60,903 nt of DNA from Moritella sp. PE36 (GCF_000170855.1 NZ_ABCQ01000023.1:1-60903); one strand, 5' to 3'; numbered from the stretch's first letter, positions 36,848 through 46,124 are shown. Translations and numbers: made by a program. The notes: generated by a model from the sequence alone, not told the origin.

Positions 36848-38194
36848 TTAAAACAAGAAGTGTGAACCCTGCCCATCTTTGAGTAAATTAGCTAGCGATA
36901 CAACACCTTGCTGGAAGCGTTGCTCGTCATCTATCGCCATTAATGATAAACGGATATGGTTACTTTTATCACTCTGTTGCGAGAAATAACCACCGCTACT
37001 CACCAATAATTGCTGGTTTTTCGCTTCCATCACAAAATGCTCTTGTCGCCAATGCGCCGGTAATGCCACCCAAATATGGTAACTTGTCGGTTGACTCGAG
37101 CAAGCTAAGAACCCAAGTTGCTCAGTCACAAACTGTTGTCGTTGCGCCGCCAATAATTTTTGTTGATGCGCCATCGAAAATGCTTCACCGGAATTAATCA
37201 ACTGCGCTGCCACCGCGAAGTTTAACGGTGACGCCAGCCAAATAGACGTACGAATACACGCCCCTACTTTGCGGATCTCACTTTTTGGCGCTTTGATAAA
37301 CGCACAGCGTAACGCCGGACTAATCGCCTTCGACAGACTGGTAATATGAAAGCTTTTTTCCGGTATATAATTGGTAATAGCAGGGATCGTCACTGGGTTC
37401 AAGAAGCCGTAAATGTCATCTTCTAATAACCAAATATCCCCTTCTGCAATCACCTTAGCAATGGCTTCTCTGCGCGCTTGCGGCATAGTCACGCCCGTCG
37501 GATTTTGATGTGACGGTACAATCACCACTACTTTCGGTTTATCGTTAAGAATAGTATCTTTAAGTGCAATCGGGCACATGCCTTCACTATCCATCTCGAC
37601 GTCAACAATACGGCGACCCAATAAATTAGCAATAGAGAGAATGCCAGGGTACGTAAATGCTTCGACAGCAATGCAATCGCCGGGATTGGTATAGGTCTGG
37701 ATCAATATTTCCAGCGCATTCTGCGCGCCACTGGCGAGTAATATGTCGTTAGGGTCTGAAACCGACAAACCAAATTCCGCCGCCCACTTCACACCTGCTT
37801 CTCGGTGGGATAAATGCCCGCTATGTTCGATATAGCCTAATAACTCACTCGGCAACGCCGCATAGGTTTGTTGAAAAGCAGCCTGCAAGGGTAAGACATT
37901 ATATTTTAAGCAAGGCTGTAAAATCGAAAAATTGTAATCTGCATCATCATCAGAGGCTTGGATCACAGTTTCCAATTCAGAATTACCACAGACAAACGTG
38001 CCTCGCCCAACAAAGGATTCAACTTTATTTTTCTCTGCCAATAATTTATAGGCCTTGGACACCGTTGTCGGCGTAGTCTCAAGCTCATCAGCGAGCACCC
38101 GATGTGGCGGTAATTTAGTATTCGGTTGATACACACCAGTATTAATTCTAGTTTCAATGGTTTCGGCGATTTGTCGAAACTTAATATCACTCAT
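36848..38194 (-). CDS. MocR-type GntR regulator with aminotransferase domain
   Basis: 448-residue MocR/PdxR-subfamily regulator: an N-terminal GntR winged helix (INTGVYQPNTKLPPHRVLAD, TTPTTVSKAYKLL) fused to a fold-type I PLP domain with VVIVPSHQNPTGVTMP and the PLP lysine in HITSLSKAISPALRCAF. The effector is probably an amino compound or PLP. The start at 38194 has GAGGCAAG upstream. It is divergent from a dehydrogenase/TSUP gene pair, with a 12-bp inverted repeat between, which makes that pair its likely target. Confidence 0.9.
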   Translation of the reverse strand: MSDIKFRQIAETIETRINTGVYQPNTKLPPHRVLADELETTPTTVSKAYKLLAEKNKVESFVGRGTFVCGNSELETVIQASDDDADYNFSILQPCLKYNVLPLQAAFQQTYAALPSELLGYIEHSGHLSHREAGVKWAAEFGLSVSDPNDILLASGAQNALEILIQTYTNPGDCIAVEAFTYPGILSIANLLGRRIVDVEMDSEGMCPIALKDTILNDKPKVVVIVPSHQNPTGVTMPQARREAIAKVIAEGDIWLLEDDIYGFLNPVTIPAITNYIPEKSFHITSLSKAISPALRCAFIKAPKSEIRKVGACIRTSIWLASPLNFAVAAQLINSGEAFSMAHQQKLLAAQRQQFVTEQLGFLACSSQPTSYHIWVALPAHWRQEHFVMEAKNQQLLVSSGGYFSQQSDKSNHIRLSLMAIDDEQRFQQGVVSLANLLKDGQGSHFLF

Positions 38195-38295
38195 TAACTT
38201 GCCTCTAATGAACACTGCAAAAACATAATCTTAATTGCCCTTAGTTTACCTCGCTGAAATAAAACATACAGCGCTAGAACCATTACATTTACCTA

Positions 38296-38330
38296 TTTAT
38301 ACAATTATATTTGTTAATTAATTGTATAAA
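38296..38330. promoter_or_regulatory. Inverted repeat operator candidate for the MocR regulator
   Basis: Perfect 12-bp arms TTTATACAATTA (38296-38307) and TAATTGTATAAA (38319-38330) with an 11-base spacer, so the half-sites are two helix turns apart. A TTGACT hexamer follows at 38335. This is where a dimeric MocR protein would bind between its own gene and the divergent dehydrogenase gene. Confidence 0.6.
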
Positions 38331-38409
38331 ACAATTGACTTACCACAAGGTAATGCAATAAGTTATAAATACAAATTGACATATGTCATTGGTAAATTGG
38401 AGTATAGAT

Positions 38410-39291
38410 ATGAATTCTTTAAGCATTGCGTTTGTTGGTCTTGGGGTGATGGGCTACCCAATGGCGGGTTATTTAAAACGTGCCGGATATAAAACAACGG
38501 TATTCAATCGTACCACCGAAAAAGCCATGAAATGGGTAAATGACTATCAAGGGGAATTGGCTACGTCCCCTAAAGAAGCGGCAGAAAACGCAGATGTCGT
38601 GTTCATTTGTGTTGGTAACGATGACGATGTACGCAGCGTGGTATACGGCGAATCCGGCGTATTGGCCAGCCTCAAACCGGGCGCTATCTTAGTCGATCAC
38701 ACCACCACATCAGCGCAGCTTGCCATCGAGTTAGCCGCAGCATGTGCAAACCATGATGTTGAATTTATGGATGCGCCCGTTTCAGGTGGGCAAGCAGGTG
38801 CCGAAAATGGCACGTTAACCGTCATGTGTGGCGGTAACACTGAGACCTTCACAACACTTCAACCTGTGCTTAACGCTTATGCCAAACAGGCCACGTTACT
38901 CGGCAATCACGGTCAGGGACAACGTTGTAAAATGGTAAATCAAATATGCATCGCGGGGGTTTTACAAGGTTTAAGTGAAGCATTAACGTTAGCGGAAAAG
39001 GCATCATTAGATGTAGCACTCGTAGTCGAGACGCTTAAGCATGGCGCAGCGGGATCATGGCAGATGGAAAACCGTGCAGAAACGATGGCAAACGATCAAT
39101 TTGACTTTGGCTTTGCGATCAACCTAATGAGGAAAGATCTAGGGATCTGCTTAGAAGAAGCTGAACGCTATCAACTGCAATTACCTTTAACGAGTCAAGT
39201 CGATAGTGATTACGAGATATTACAGCAACACGGACTGGGGAATATGGACACATCAATTCTCATCAAAGCTAACGCGATAAAATCAGTCTAA
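38410..39291 (+). CDS. 3-hydroxyisobutyrate dehydrogenase-family oxidoreductase
   Basis: 293-residue NAD(P)-dependent beta-hydroxyacid dehydrogenase. The N-terminal Rossmann motif is AFVGLGVMGYPMAGYLKRAG, the substrate motif DAPVSGGQAGAENGTLTVMCGG, and the catalytic Lys lies in GQRCKMVNQI. The exact substrate (hydroxyisobutyrate, tartronate semialdehyde, sulfolactaldehyde or other) cannot be told. The ATG at 38410 has GGAG about 9 bases upstream. It is followed 26 bases later by a TSUP permease and is divergent from the MocR regulator. Confidence 0.9.
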   Translation: MNSLSIAFVGLGVMGYPMAGYLKRAGYKTTVFNRTTEKAMKWVNDYQGELATSPKEAAENADVVFICVGNDDDVRSVVYGESGVLASLKPGAILVDHTTTSAQLAIELAAACANHDVEFMDAPVSGGQAGAENGTLTVMCGGNTETFTTLQPVLNAYAKQATLLGNHGQGQRCKMVNQICIAGVLQGLSEALTLAEKASLDVALVVETLKHGAAGSWQMENRAETMANDQFDFGFAINLMRKDLGICLEEAERYQLQLPLTSQVDSDYEILQQHGLGNMDTSILIKANAIKSV

Positions 39292-39317
39292 AGATAACAA
39301 CGTAGGAGAATATTAAA

Positions 39318-40100
39318 ATGGAAATTTTTGGTGCAGATATCACGCTATGGATACTACTGGCGTTAATGGCATCCGCTTTTGCGGCGGGCTTTATTGATAG
39401 TGTCGCAGGCGGAGGCGGCTTAATACTGGTGCCTTCCTTCATCTTAGCTGGGTTACCGCCACAGGTCGCGTTAGGGCAAGAAAAGATAGTCAGTACACTC
39501 GGCACAATTGCAGCGATACGCAATTTTGTCAAAAACAAGAAGGTTATTTGGACTGCAGTGGCATCCGGGATCCCCGCTGGATTAATTGGTGCCTACATAG
39601 GTGCTGAATCGATCCTCTACTTTGATCCTGATACTGTCGGTAAAATAATCCTTGGCATGTTGCCCATCGGTATCCTTGTCTCTTTTATTCCCAAGCAAGA
39701 TAATCACCACAGTGAACAGGCTGTTAATACCAAGGTCATCTATTTTGGCGTGCCACTGGCGGTGTTCGTGATTGGTTTTTATGATGGTTTCTTTGGTCCA
39801 GGTACCGGCAGTCTCTTGATCTTAGTGCTGCATTACTTGTTAAAGTTTGATTTAGTGTCAGCATCGGCAACCTCTAAGCTATTCAACTTTTCGTCAAATA
39901 TCGGCGCGTTAATTGCGTTTATGCTGGCAGGTAAATTACTTTACATGCTAGCCCTGCCTTTAGTGGTGATGAACCTGATTGGTAATCATTTAGGTAGTGC
40001 ATCGGCAATGAAATTTGGCCCTGACTTTGTGCGTAAAACATTATCCGTGTCCTTGATGTTACTGATGGCCTCATTAGGTTATAAGTTTCTTCTGATATAG
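39318..40100 (+). CDS. TSUP-family permease (TauE/SafE, YfcA-like)
   Basis: 260-residue inner-membrane protein with about eight hydrophobic segments and both TSUP half-repeats: GFIDSVAGGGGLILVPSFIL with GQEKIVSTLGT, and later GFYDGFFGPGTGSLLILVL with ASATSKLFNFSSNIGAL. TSUP proteins export or import sulfonates, sulfite or other organic anions. The pairing with a beta-hydroxyacid dehydrogenase under a MocR regulator suggests handling of a small hydroxy or sulfo acid; this is inference. Confidence 0.9.
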   Translation: MEIFGADITLWILLALMASAFAAGFIDSVAGGGGLILVPSFILAGLPPQVALGQEKIVSTLGTIAAIRNFVKNKKVIWTAVASGIPAGLIGAYIGAESILYFDPDTVGKIILGMLPIGILVSFIPKQDNHHSEQAVNTKVIYFGVPLAVFVIGFYDGFFGPGTGSLLILVLHYLLKFDLVSASATSKLFNFSSNIGALIAFMLAGKLLYMLALPLVVMNLIGNHLGSASAMKFGPDFVRKTLSVSLMLLMASLGYKFLLI

Positions 40101-40172
40101 CTGTTTTCAACTATAATAATAAGGTTGTGTACTGAAGTTATTATCACGCCATTGAGCTGTAAGGTGGTTACC

Positions 40173-40721
40173 ATGTTAAGGCATTACTATATCGTCGACT
40201 CTCAGGATGAACTGGAGATAATCGAACATGAATTGCAATCCTATGGCATAGCTAAAGACCATATCCATACCTTAACCAATGATGATAAATCCTTAGGTCA
40301 TCATCATTTATACGAAGTAGATAACTCACTGAAAAAAGGCTTAATTAAGAGTGGTGATATCGGCGCAGCGATTGGGATTATGTTCGCGGTCACCATCTTG
40401 TTACTGACTTATTTTCAAGGCTGGTATAATGGTCCACTGGGTGGCATGCCGCTTATCATGTTCGCCTTGGTGGTACTGGTTTTTTGCACTTGGGAAGGTG
40501 ATCACATGGGTATTCAGCTACCCAATATTAATAGCCAAGCATTCAAACAGTCCCTCGAAAATGGCAAGACCATATTATTTATCGACATCGAACAACAACA
40601 AGAATTAACCATTAATAAAATGATGGTATCCCACCCCACTTTAAAACCAGAGGGAATGACAACAACGACGCCAGAATGGCTGATTCGACAGCAAAAAAAA
40701 TTACAAGGTTTACTGAAGTAG
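40173..40721 (+). CDS. Membrane protein with stress-protein-like N-domain
   Basis: 182-residue protein. The N-terminal ~60 residues (LRHYYIVDSQDELEIIEHEL, a beta-alpha-beta pattern with GI at the turn) resemble the short cytoplasmic domain of YflT-like general-stress proteins. Two transmembrane segments (about 78-98 and 104-122) and a soluble tail follow. Function unknown. I chose the ATG at 40173, which has AAGGTGG 6-8 bases upstream, over an ATG-like start further up at 40125 without a site. Confidence 0.65.
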   Translation: MLRHYYIVDSQDELEIIEHELQSYGIAKDHIHTLTNDDKSLGHHHLYEVDNSLKKGLIKSGDIGAAIGIMFAVTILLLTYFQGWYNGPLGGMPLIMFALVVLVFCTWEGDHMGIQLPNINSQAFKQSLENGKTILFIDIEQQQELTINKMMVSHPTLKPEGMTTTTPEWLIRQQKKLQGLLK

Positions 40722-40775
40722 TCGCAAGAGATTGTTATACTTTCTGCCCACAGCACTATAACGGTCTCATCTTTA

Positions 40776-41639
40776 ATGCCACACACTGCCGCATTCTTCA
40801 GTCAGCAACTTACCTTCAGCTCGCATAGCGACTTTCCAGTCAGTGCAAATGTCGGTATTGATCTTTACTTGTTTAACAGTAACAACATTGATAGCGAACA
40901 GATCACCGCACTGGCTGCGCAGTATTTACACCCACAAGAGCAGGCCGTATTTGCAAAACGTAAACAGCAACAAGCAAAGCAAGAATACCTCGCGAGTCGC
41001 TTTATCATTAAGACCTATGCGAGCCAATGTTTAGGCTATGATTTTGATTCACTGGCTGTGCTGTTCGATGATAAGGATACTTGCTTAAAGGTATATCAGC
41101 ATGACGAGGTTATCGCGCTACACTGTTGTATTTCTCACTCTCATGGCCAAGTGCTGGTTGCCCTCGTACCGGTAAAGCATGCTGCGATGCAAGCACTAAC
41201 AATAAAACCAATGCAACTAGGTGTGGATTTAGAATGGATCTCGACCAAGCGTACGCTCGAAAAAGTCGCCAAGCATTACTATCATAGTGAAGAATTACGC
41301 GCCTGTATGGCCCAAGCTGACGCGGTTACCGAAGAGATGATTAAAGCTGTGCACGCCAAGGCGTTGTATCGCATATGGACGTTAAAAGAAGCGCTAGCCA
41401 AAGCCATTAAACAACCTATCGCCAAATTACTGCGTGATAACGTATTTGAGCATTGCCTGCAATTGCATGTACACTCAGGTTGTTATGAAGCGTACGAGCA
41501 AGCGTTTGACATCAGTATTATCAGCAACGTTGAAGTCACTGACAATACGTCGATTAATACCGATAGCAATACTCATGTCGGTACCGATATTAAGGTGTTA
41601 ACGGCGATCTTTAATCACGATTTACGTAGCGTTAAATAA
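40776..41639 (+). CDS. Sfp-type 4'-phosphopantetheinyl transferase
   Basis: Transfers phosphopantetheine from CoA to acyl or peptidyl carrier proteins. The Sfp-type signature is split as GVDLEWISTKR (about 147-157) and RIWTLKEALAKAI (about 202-214), with an upstream HCCISHSHGQVLVAL segment. At 287 residues it is longer than most (220-250). From memory, the PfaE enzyme of Moritella, which activates the polyunsaturated fatty acid synthase, has this size, so this is a PfaE candidate; no pfa or siderophore gene lies in the window. Its 3' end overlaps the convergent M50-like gene by 25 bases. Confidence 0.92.
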   Translation: MPHTAAFFSQQLTFSSHSDFPVSANVGIDLYLFNSNNIDSEQITALAAQYLHPQEQAVFAKRKQQQAKQEYLASRFIIKTYASQCLGYDFDSLAVLFDDKDTCLKVYQHDEVIALHCCISHSHGQVLVALVPVKHAAMQALTIKPMQLGVDLEWISTKRTLEKVAKHYYHSEELRACMAQADAVTEEMIKAVHAKALYRIWTLKEALAKAIKQPIAKLLRDNVFEHCLQLHVHSGCYEAYEQAFDISIISNVEVTDNTSINTDSNTHVGTDIKVLTAIFNHDLRSVK

Positions 41640-42256
41640 ATAAAATACAAACTAGCGACAAACCACAGACCACCCCACATAAAGGTCGCACCGCCCATTT
41701 CATTGGCTAACATACGCGCATCAGATAAGGATCCGCTATGAATGATGGTATCTTGCCAAATATCGATAGGTACATAAATCATGCTGGCACTCGCAAACAC
41801 TAATAACACGGTTTGCTTGATACCCGCACTAGCGTACTTTAATAACACCATGATCACCAAGGCGATGACGGCGGCAAAGCCGATGGTATACAAGGTGCCA
41901 CCAAAAAACACGGCCACGAGTAACATGGTGATAGCCAATAACGCTAAGCTAATATCGGTGGTTTTACGACGACTGCTGGCCGCATAAAATAACAAGCCAA
42001 ACAGTAACGAGCCCAAATAGCCTGCACTAAGAATAATAAACCGCGAGCCACCCGCCGAGATAACATGGCCACTTTGATAGGCCGAGACCACAAACTCCAC
42101 AACCTTACCACCGGTTAACCAAGTCGCCAGCGCATGGCTAAGCTCATGCAAAAATACCACTAAGATTTTGAGCGGAGCAATTAACGTGCTTTGCCACATA
42201 AAAGCGAGAACCGTAAACACCAATATAAATAGAATTCGCCTATCTCTCGCTTGCAT
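41615..42256 (-). CDS. M50-like membrane metalloprotease
   Basis: 213-residue polytopic protein with a zinc-protease motif in the first third, VFLHELSHALATWL, and GGSRFIILSAGYLGSLLFG downstream. It resembles M50B-like (site-2-protease-like) families; the DG second motif of true S2P is not obvious. I start at the ATG at 42256, two bases after the msrA stop, with the msrA end CAGGGA as its Shine-Dalgarno; starting at 42301 would overlap msrA needlessly. Likely third gene of an hlyU-msrA unit. Confidence 0.8.
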   Translation of the reverse strand: MQARDRRILFILVFTVLAFMWQSTLIAPLKILVVFLHELSHALATWLTGGKVVEFVVSAYQSGHVISAGGSRFIILSAGYLGSLLFGLLFYAASSRRKTTDISLALLAITMLLVAVFFGGTLYTIGFAAVIALVIMVLLKYASAGIKQTVLLVFASASMIYVPIDIWQDTIIHSGSLSDARMLANEMGGATFMWGGLWFVASLYFIYLTLRKS

Positions 42257-42258
42257 GA

Positions 42259-42900
42259 TTAATTCCCTGGGTAACAGATGCCACTGCCGCCTATGCCGCA
42301 ATAGCCTTGTGGATTTTTAGCAAGGTACTGCTGGTGATCCGCCTCGGCATAATAAAATGGTGCCGCCAAGTCGATTTCGGTGGTAATTGTGTCATCACTG
42401 CCGCCATCCACTAATGCTTGCTGATAATGCACAGCAGAAGCTTTTGCTTCAGATAATTGTTGCGCCGAAGTGCAGTACAACGCAGAACGGTATTGTGTAC
42501 CCTGATCAGCACCCTGTCGCATACCTTGGGTTGATTGATGGTTTTCCCAAAACAAGATAAGGAGTTCTGTATAGCTAATCACTTCCGGATCGAAAACAAC
42601 TAACACAGATTCAGTATGGCCAGTTTGGCCAGTGCACACTTGTTGATAATGCGGATGCACAGTATAACCACCTTGATAACCGACTGCGGTTGTCACGACG
42701 CCCGGTACCGACCAAAATAATCGTTCAGCGCCCCAGAAGCAGCCCATCGCGAAATAACATACTTGATGTTGGGCTACAAAAGGCGGCACCATATTAGTGG
42801 CTGACACATAATGTAACGCATCAACTGGGATTGCCGTTGGGTTATCAGGCAACGCATCCGATTTGCTAACCATGGTTGACTTATTTTTTGCAAAAAACAT
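42259..42900 (-). CDS. msrA: Peptide methionine-S-sulfoxide reductase MsrA
   Basis: Reduces methionine-S-sulfoxide in proteins. The catalytic motif GCFWGAERLFW lies at about residue 53-63, and the GYQGG, HTESVLVVFDP, FWENHQSTQG and QYRSALYC segments follow. The resolving Cys are in GYCGIGGSGICYPGN at the C-terminus. Length (213) matches E. coli MsrA. It lies between the hlyU-like gene and an M50-like gene, all in one direction. Confidence 0.96.
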   Translation of the reverse strand: MFFAKNKSTMVSKSDALPDNPTAIPVDALHYVSATNMVPPFVAQHQVCYFAMGCFWGAERLFWSVPGVVTTAVGYQGGYTVHPHYQQVCTGQTGHTESVLVVFDPEVISYTELLILFWENHQSTQGMRQGADQGTQYRSALYCTSAQQLSEAKASAVHYQQALVDGGSDDTITTEIDLAAPFYYAEADHQQYLAKNPQGYCGIGGSGICYPGN

Positions 42901-42935
42901 AGTGAACTCCAGCGTAATGAGTCAAAAGACCTTAG

Positions 42936-43247
42936 TTACTTAAACATGTTATCGCCGACTTGGTCGATGAATAACTTACATTTTTGTAACGTGATTTGTT
43001 CCGCTTGCGGCTTACTCATGCAAACATCAGAACGAATAAATTCGTGCTTTAAATTATCAGCTTCTTCGTCGCCTACAACAGGCTTTTCAATTAAACCCGC
43101 TACACGGTATTGACCCGCCTCTTCCTTCGGCATCACAAAGATAAGATAGCCATTGTAATCGATTGGTTCAACAGTCGGTGTATTGTCGACAGGTTTAGTA
43201 TCCGAATCCATAGAAGTAGAAAAAAATCGTTTTAAAAATCCAAACAT
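42936..43247 (-). CDS. HlyU-family (PF10115-like) small protein
   Basis: 103-residue protein with an N-terminal MFGFLKRFF and core VEPIDYNGYLIFVMP, GQYRVAGLIEKPV, HEFIRSDVCMSKPQAEQI, KCKLFIDQVGD. These match the small protein family annotated as 'HlyU', which is different from the ArsR-type HlyU regulator of Vibrio haemolysins; regulatory function is not shown. It lies 35 bases upstream of msrA. Confidence 0.8.
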   Translation of the reverse strand: MFGFLKRFFSTSMDSDTKPVDNTPTVEPIDYNGYLIFVMPKEEAGQYRVAGLIEKPVVGDEEADNLKHEFIRSDVCMSKPQAEQITLQKCKLFIDQVGDNMFK

Positions 43248-43362
43248 AATATCACGGCCAATTTAATTGTTTGATAGTTAACCAGAGTATAATCAGCAAG
43301 CTAGAACAGAGCAATAGTCTTTTTCTATCAGGATAGCAATCAGTGTCTGGTGGTTAAAAACG

Positions 43363-43399
43363 ACAAAGGCTTGTTACCGAAACAGTAACAAGCCTTTGT
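43363..43399 (-). terminator. Terminator of pssA
   Basis: Perfect 15-bp stem ACAAAGGCTTGTTAC / GTAACAAGCCTTTGT with a 7-base loop; on the minus strand it is followed by CGTTTTTAACC. It lies 30 bases after the pssA stop. Confidence 0.9.
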
Positions 43400-43429
43400 T
43401 ATCATCATTAAGCGTGAAGAATCGCTATA

Positions 43430-44779
43430 TTATAGAATACGTTTGAGTAACATATCCAAGCGCGTAGTTTTAATACGGCGCATAAATTTCTGCACTGGTG
43501 CTGGATAGTCCGCCATGCTTTCTAAATCAGAAAGGTGTTTAATGCGACGGGTGTTTTTCAGCACATGCTCTTGCTCTGCTTGCAGGGTATCTTTTAATAA
43601 CTGCTTAGTATCATGAATTAGAATACCATTCTCGAGATCTAAACCCCATGCGCGTGGGTTTAAGTTATTACCTGTTAATAGGTGATACTTATAATCACAG
43701 CATAAACCTTTAAGGTGGAAGCTATTGCCTTCATCGTTCCATAAGCGCACGTTAAGCAAGCCTTTATCGATATAAGGCTGGCAAGTTTTGACAAACTTAT
43801 ATAGGTAAGATTCATAAATATAAGGCAGTGCTGATATCACCTTAAACGGTTCTGACGGTGGAATGTAGAAATCGTTTGCGGTTTTATCCCCGATCACCAA
43901 AGTTACTTTCACATTACGTTTTAACAGGCGCTTAATATCTTTTGATATTGATAACGGCAAATTAAAATACGGGGTAAAAATAGTGATTTCGCTTTCTACT
44001 GCACGTAATAAGTTAGTGATGGTTTGATTTAATTTGTTGCCATGACGACCAAAACCAGAAATAGGCGTGATGCCGACTTCGTTACTTTCTGGGGTGGTAT
44101 TAATATAGTGATATTGTGCACTGCGTAACGTTTTTTTGAACTGACGAATATCTTGCTTCAAGGCTTTGCTTGACGGGATCACATCATCATCAAGTCGAGT
44201 CACCGCGCTCTGGCTAACAAAGTAATCTTCTAAATACGCGGTCATTGAATCCGCTAACGCAGGGTTGTACAGCACATGATAACGATCACAACGATATTTA
44301 TCCGCTTGATGTAGATAGATGTCATTAATACTCGCGCCACTGTAAAGCACATTATCATCAAAGATAAAGCCTTTAAGATGCAAGACCCCCAACACTTCTT
44401 TGCCTTTAACCGGTACGCCTAAGATGGTTACTTTATCACCTAATTTTTGGCGCATGTCTCTATAAAGTTCGGCATTACCGCCATGATCTTTCTGACCAAT
44501 AAGTCCACGCTGTGCACGATGAAAATCAACGAACACTTTAATCACTAACCCAGGATTATTTACCCGAGCCAGGTAAAGCGCATTAAGTATTTCTTTACCT
44601 GCATCATCATCTTGAAGATATAAAGTCGAAAGGTAAATGCGTTTCGAAGATGAAGCAATTAAGTCTAACATTTTTGCTTTAAAATCACGCGCTGAAAATA
44701 AAACATCAATATGCCCTGCCGACATCGGCAGTTGCTTTAAGTTGGTAATCGTAGATTGATAAAACTCTAATGATTTCAT
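43430..44779 (-). CDS. pssA: Phosphatidylserine synthase PssA (phospholipase D type)
   Basis: Forms phosphatidylserine from CDP-diacylglycerol and serine, the route to phosphatidylethanolamine. Two HKD-type motifs: LHLKGFIFDDNVLYSGASIN and FHLKGLCCDYKYHLLTGNNL. The KTANDFYIPPSEPFKVISALPY and LNPRAWGLDLENGILIHD segments are nearly those of E. coli PssA. 449 residues from the ATG at 44779 (E. coli 451); a TTG at 44791 is an alternative. It ends in a strong terminator and is monocistronic. Confidence 0.96.
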   Translation of the reverse strand: MKSLEFYQSTITNLKQLPMSAGHIDVLFSARDFKAKMLDLIASSSKRIYLSTLYLQDDDAGKEILNALYLARVNNPGLVIKVFVDFHRAQRGLIGQKDHGGNAELYRDMRQKLGDKVTILGVPVKGKEVLGVLHLKGFIFDDNVLYSGASINDIYLHQADKYRCDRYHVLYNPALADSMTAYLEDYFVSQSAVTRLDDDVIPSSKALKQDIRQFKKTLRSAQYHYINTTPESNEVGITPISGFGRHGNKLNQTITNLLRAVESEITIFTPYFNLPLSISKDIKRLLKRNVKVTLVIGDKTANDFYIPPSEPFKVISALPYIYESYLYKFVKTCQPYIDKGLLNVRLWNDEGNSFHLKGLCCDYKYHLLTGNNLNPRAWGLDLENGILIHDTKQLLKDTLQAEQEHVLKNTRRIKHLSDLESMADYPAPVQKFMRRIKTTRLDMLLKRIL

Positions 44780-45082
44780 ATGTCGTTTCAAGCTGATTTA
44801 TAAAAGTTAATCGATAATTATTACTGATTCCAATCCTGATTGCTATTTATCTCTGTAATTATTCGAACTTGACGCTGAAAATTTACATTTCTTAACAGAA
44901 GTCATACTGATAATGTTACATTCGTCATCAATAGTTAATTCCTATCAATTATTATTAAATAAACAATTTCATTTTATTTCAGAAAAATATATTATGTACG
45001 CACTAACTCACTAGCAACTGGTACTGGCACTAAAGTACGTATATAGTGCTAACCAATTTTATTTACGCGGAGTATTTATATT

Positions 45083-45346
45083 ATGTTTACAGTTATCTTT
45101 GGTCGTCCTGGTTGCCCTTACTGTGTTCGTGCAAAACAAATTGCAGAAACATTAAAAGCTGAGCATGAAGATTTTGATTTTAATTACATCGATATGCTTG
45201 CAGAAGGCATCAGCAAAGCTGACCTAGAAAAATCTGCAGGCGTACCAGTTAACACCGTTCCACAAATCTTTATCGATGAGAAACACGTGGGTGGTTGTAC
45301 TGAATTTGAACAATTCGCAAAAGAAAACTTAGGTCTATACGCATAA
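45083..45346 (+). CDS. grxA: Glutaredoxin 1
   Basis: 87-residue dithiol glutaredoxin, electron donor for ribonucleotide reductase and other disulfides. Active site GCPYC at residues 10-14 (FGRPGCPYCVRAKQ), with the cis-Pro loop NTVPQIFID and GGCTEFEQFAKENL. Length and sequence fit E. coli GrxA (85). pdxH follows 9 bases later and is probably cotranscribed. Confidence 0.95.
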   Translation: MFTVIFGRPGCPYCVRAKQIAETLKAEHEDFDFNYIDMLAEGISKADLEKSAGVPVNTVPQIFIDEKHVGGCTEFEQFAKENLGLYA

Positions 45347-45355
45347 GGCTGAGCA

Positions 45356-46009
45356 ATGTCTTTATTAAATAAGATCCGTTGTGCATTTACCCTGGGGCAA
45401 GGTGTATTAATCGACTTGCCCGACCTTGATCCCAGTGTTGATCCGTTTGATCAGTTCCAGAATTGGTTTAAAGCGGCGCAAGACTGCGGCATCGTCTTAC
45501 CAGAATCCATGACAGTGTCGACTGTTGATGCCAATGGTTACCCTTCTTGTCGTGTGGTACTACTGAAAGAGTTAAGCAAAGAAGGTTTTGTTTTCTTTAC
45601 TAATTACGACAGCAGAAAAGGCCAAGAGCTAGCACAAAATCCACATATCGCGTTAACATTCCACTGGAATATTTTACAACGTCAAGTGCGTATTCAAGGT
45701 GTAGTCGAAAAACTCTCTGCCGAAGATTCTAATACCTACTTCCAGTCTCGTGGACGTGGTAGCCGAATCGGAGCATGGGCATCAGAACAAAGTTCAGTGA
45801 TCACCTCTCGCAAAATTCTAGAACAACAAGTTAAGCAGTTCACCGAAAAATTTGCGAATAAAGAAGTGCCATTACCTGAATTTTGGGGCGGCTATGTGGT
45901 AAAACCAACCAGTATTGAGTTTTGGCAAGGTAAAGCAGATCGCTTACATGATCGCTTTAGTTATGTGAAAGATGGCAATGATTGGCGTGTTGATCGCCTA
46001 GCGCCTTAA
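45356..46009 (+). CDS. pdxH: Pyridoxamine 5'-phosphate oxidase
   Basis: FMN enzyme that oxidises pyridoxamine/pyridoxine 5'-phosphate to PLP. Family segments are MTVSTVDANGYPSCRVVLLK, GFVFFTNYDSRKGQEL, FHWNILQRQVRIQG and SRGRGSRIGAWASEQSS, ending FWQGKADRLHDRFSY ... RLAP. Length 217 is standard. It is in a likely operon with grxA. A terminator follows, shared with the convergent cobQ. Confidence 0.97.
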   Translation: MSLLNKIRCAFTLGQGVLIDLPDLDPSVDPFDQFQNWFKAAQDCGIVLPESMTVSTVDANGYPSCRVVLLKELSKEGFVFFTNYDSRKGQELAQNPHIALTFHWNILQRQVRIQGVVEKLSAEDSNTYFQSRGRGSRIGAWASEQSSVITSRKILEQQVKQFTEKFANKEVPLPEFWGGYVVKPTSIEFWQGKADRLHDRFSYVKDGNDWRVDRLAP

Positions 46010-46053
46010 TAGGCCATTATTCTGAATATTGACAGGTTTAACAATTGCATAAT

Positions 46054-46081
46054 CAAGCAGGTAATGCCAATTACCTGCTTG
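46054..46081. terminator. Hairpin terminator between pdxH and cobQ
   Basis: Perfect 12-bp stem CAAGCAGGTAAT / ATTACCTGCTTG with a GCCA loop, placed between the convergent pdxH and cobQ. U-tracts are short on both sides. Confidence 0.75.
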
Positions 46082-46124
46082 CTATTGTTAAGCAACTGGC
46101 TTTATCCGCTCTAAATCCTGCGTT

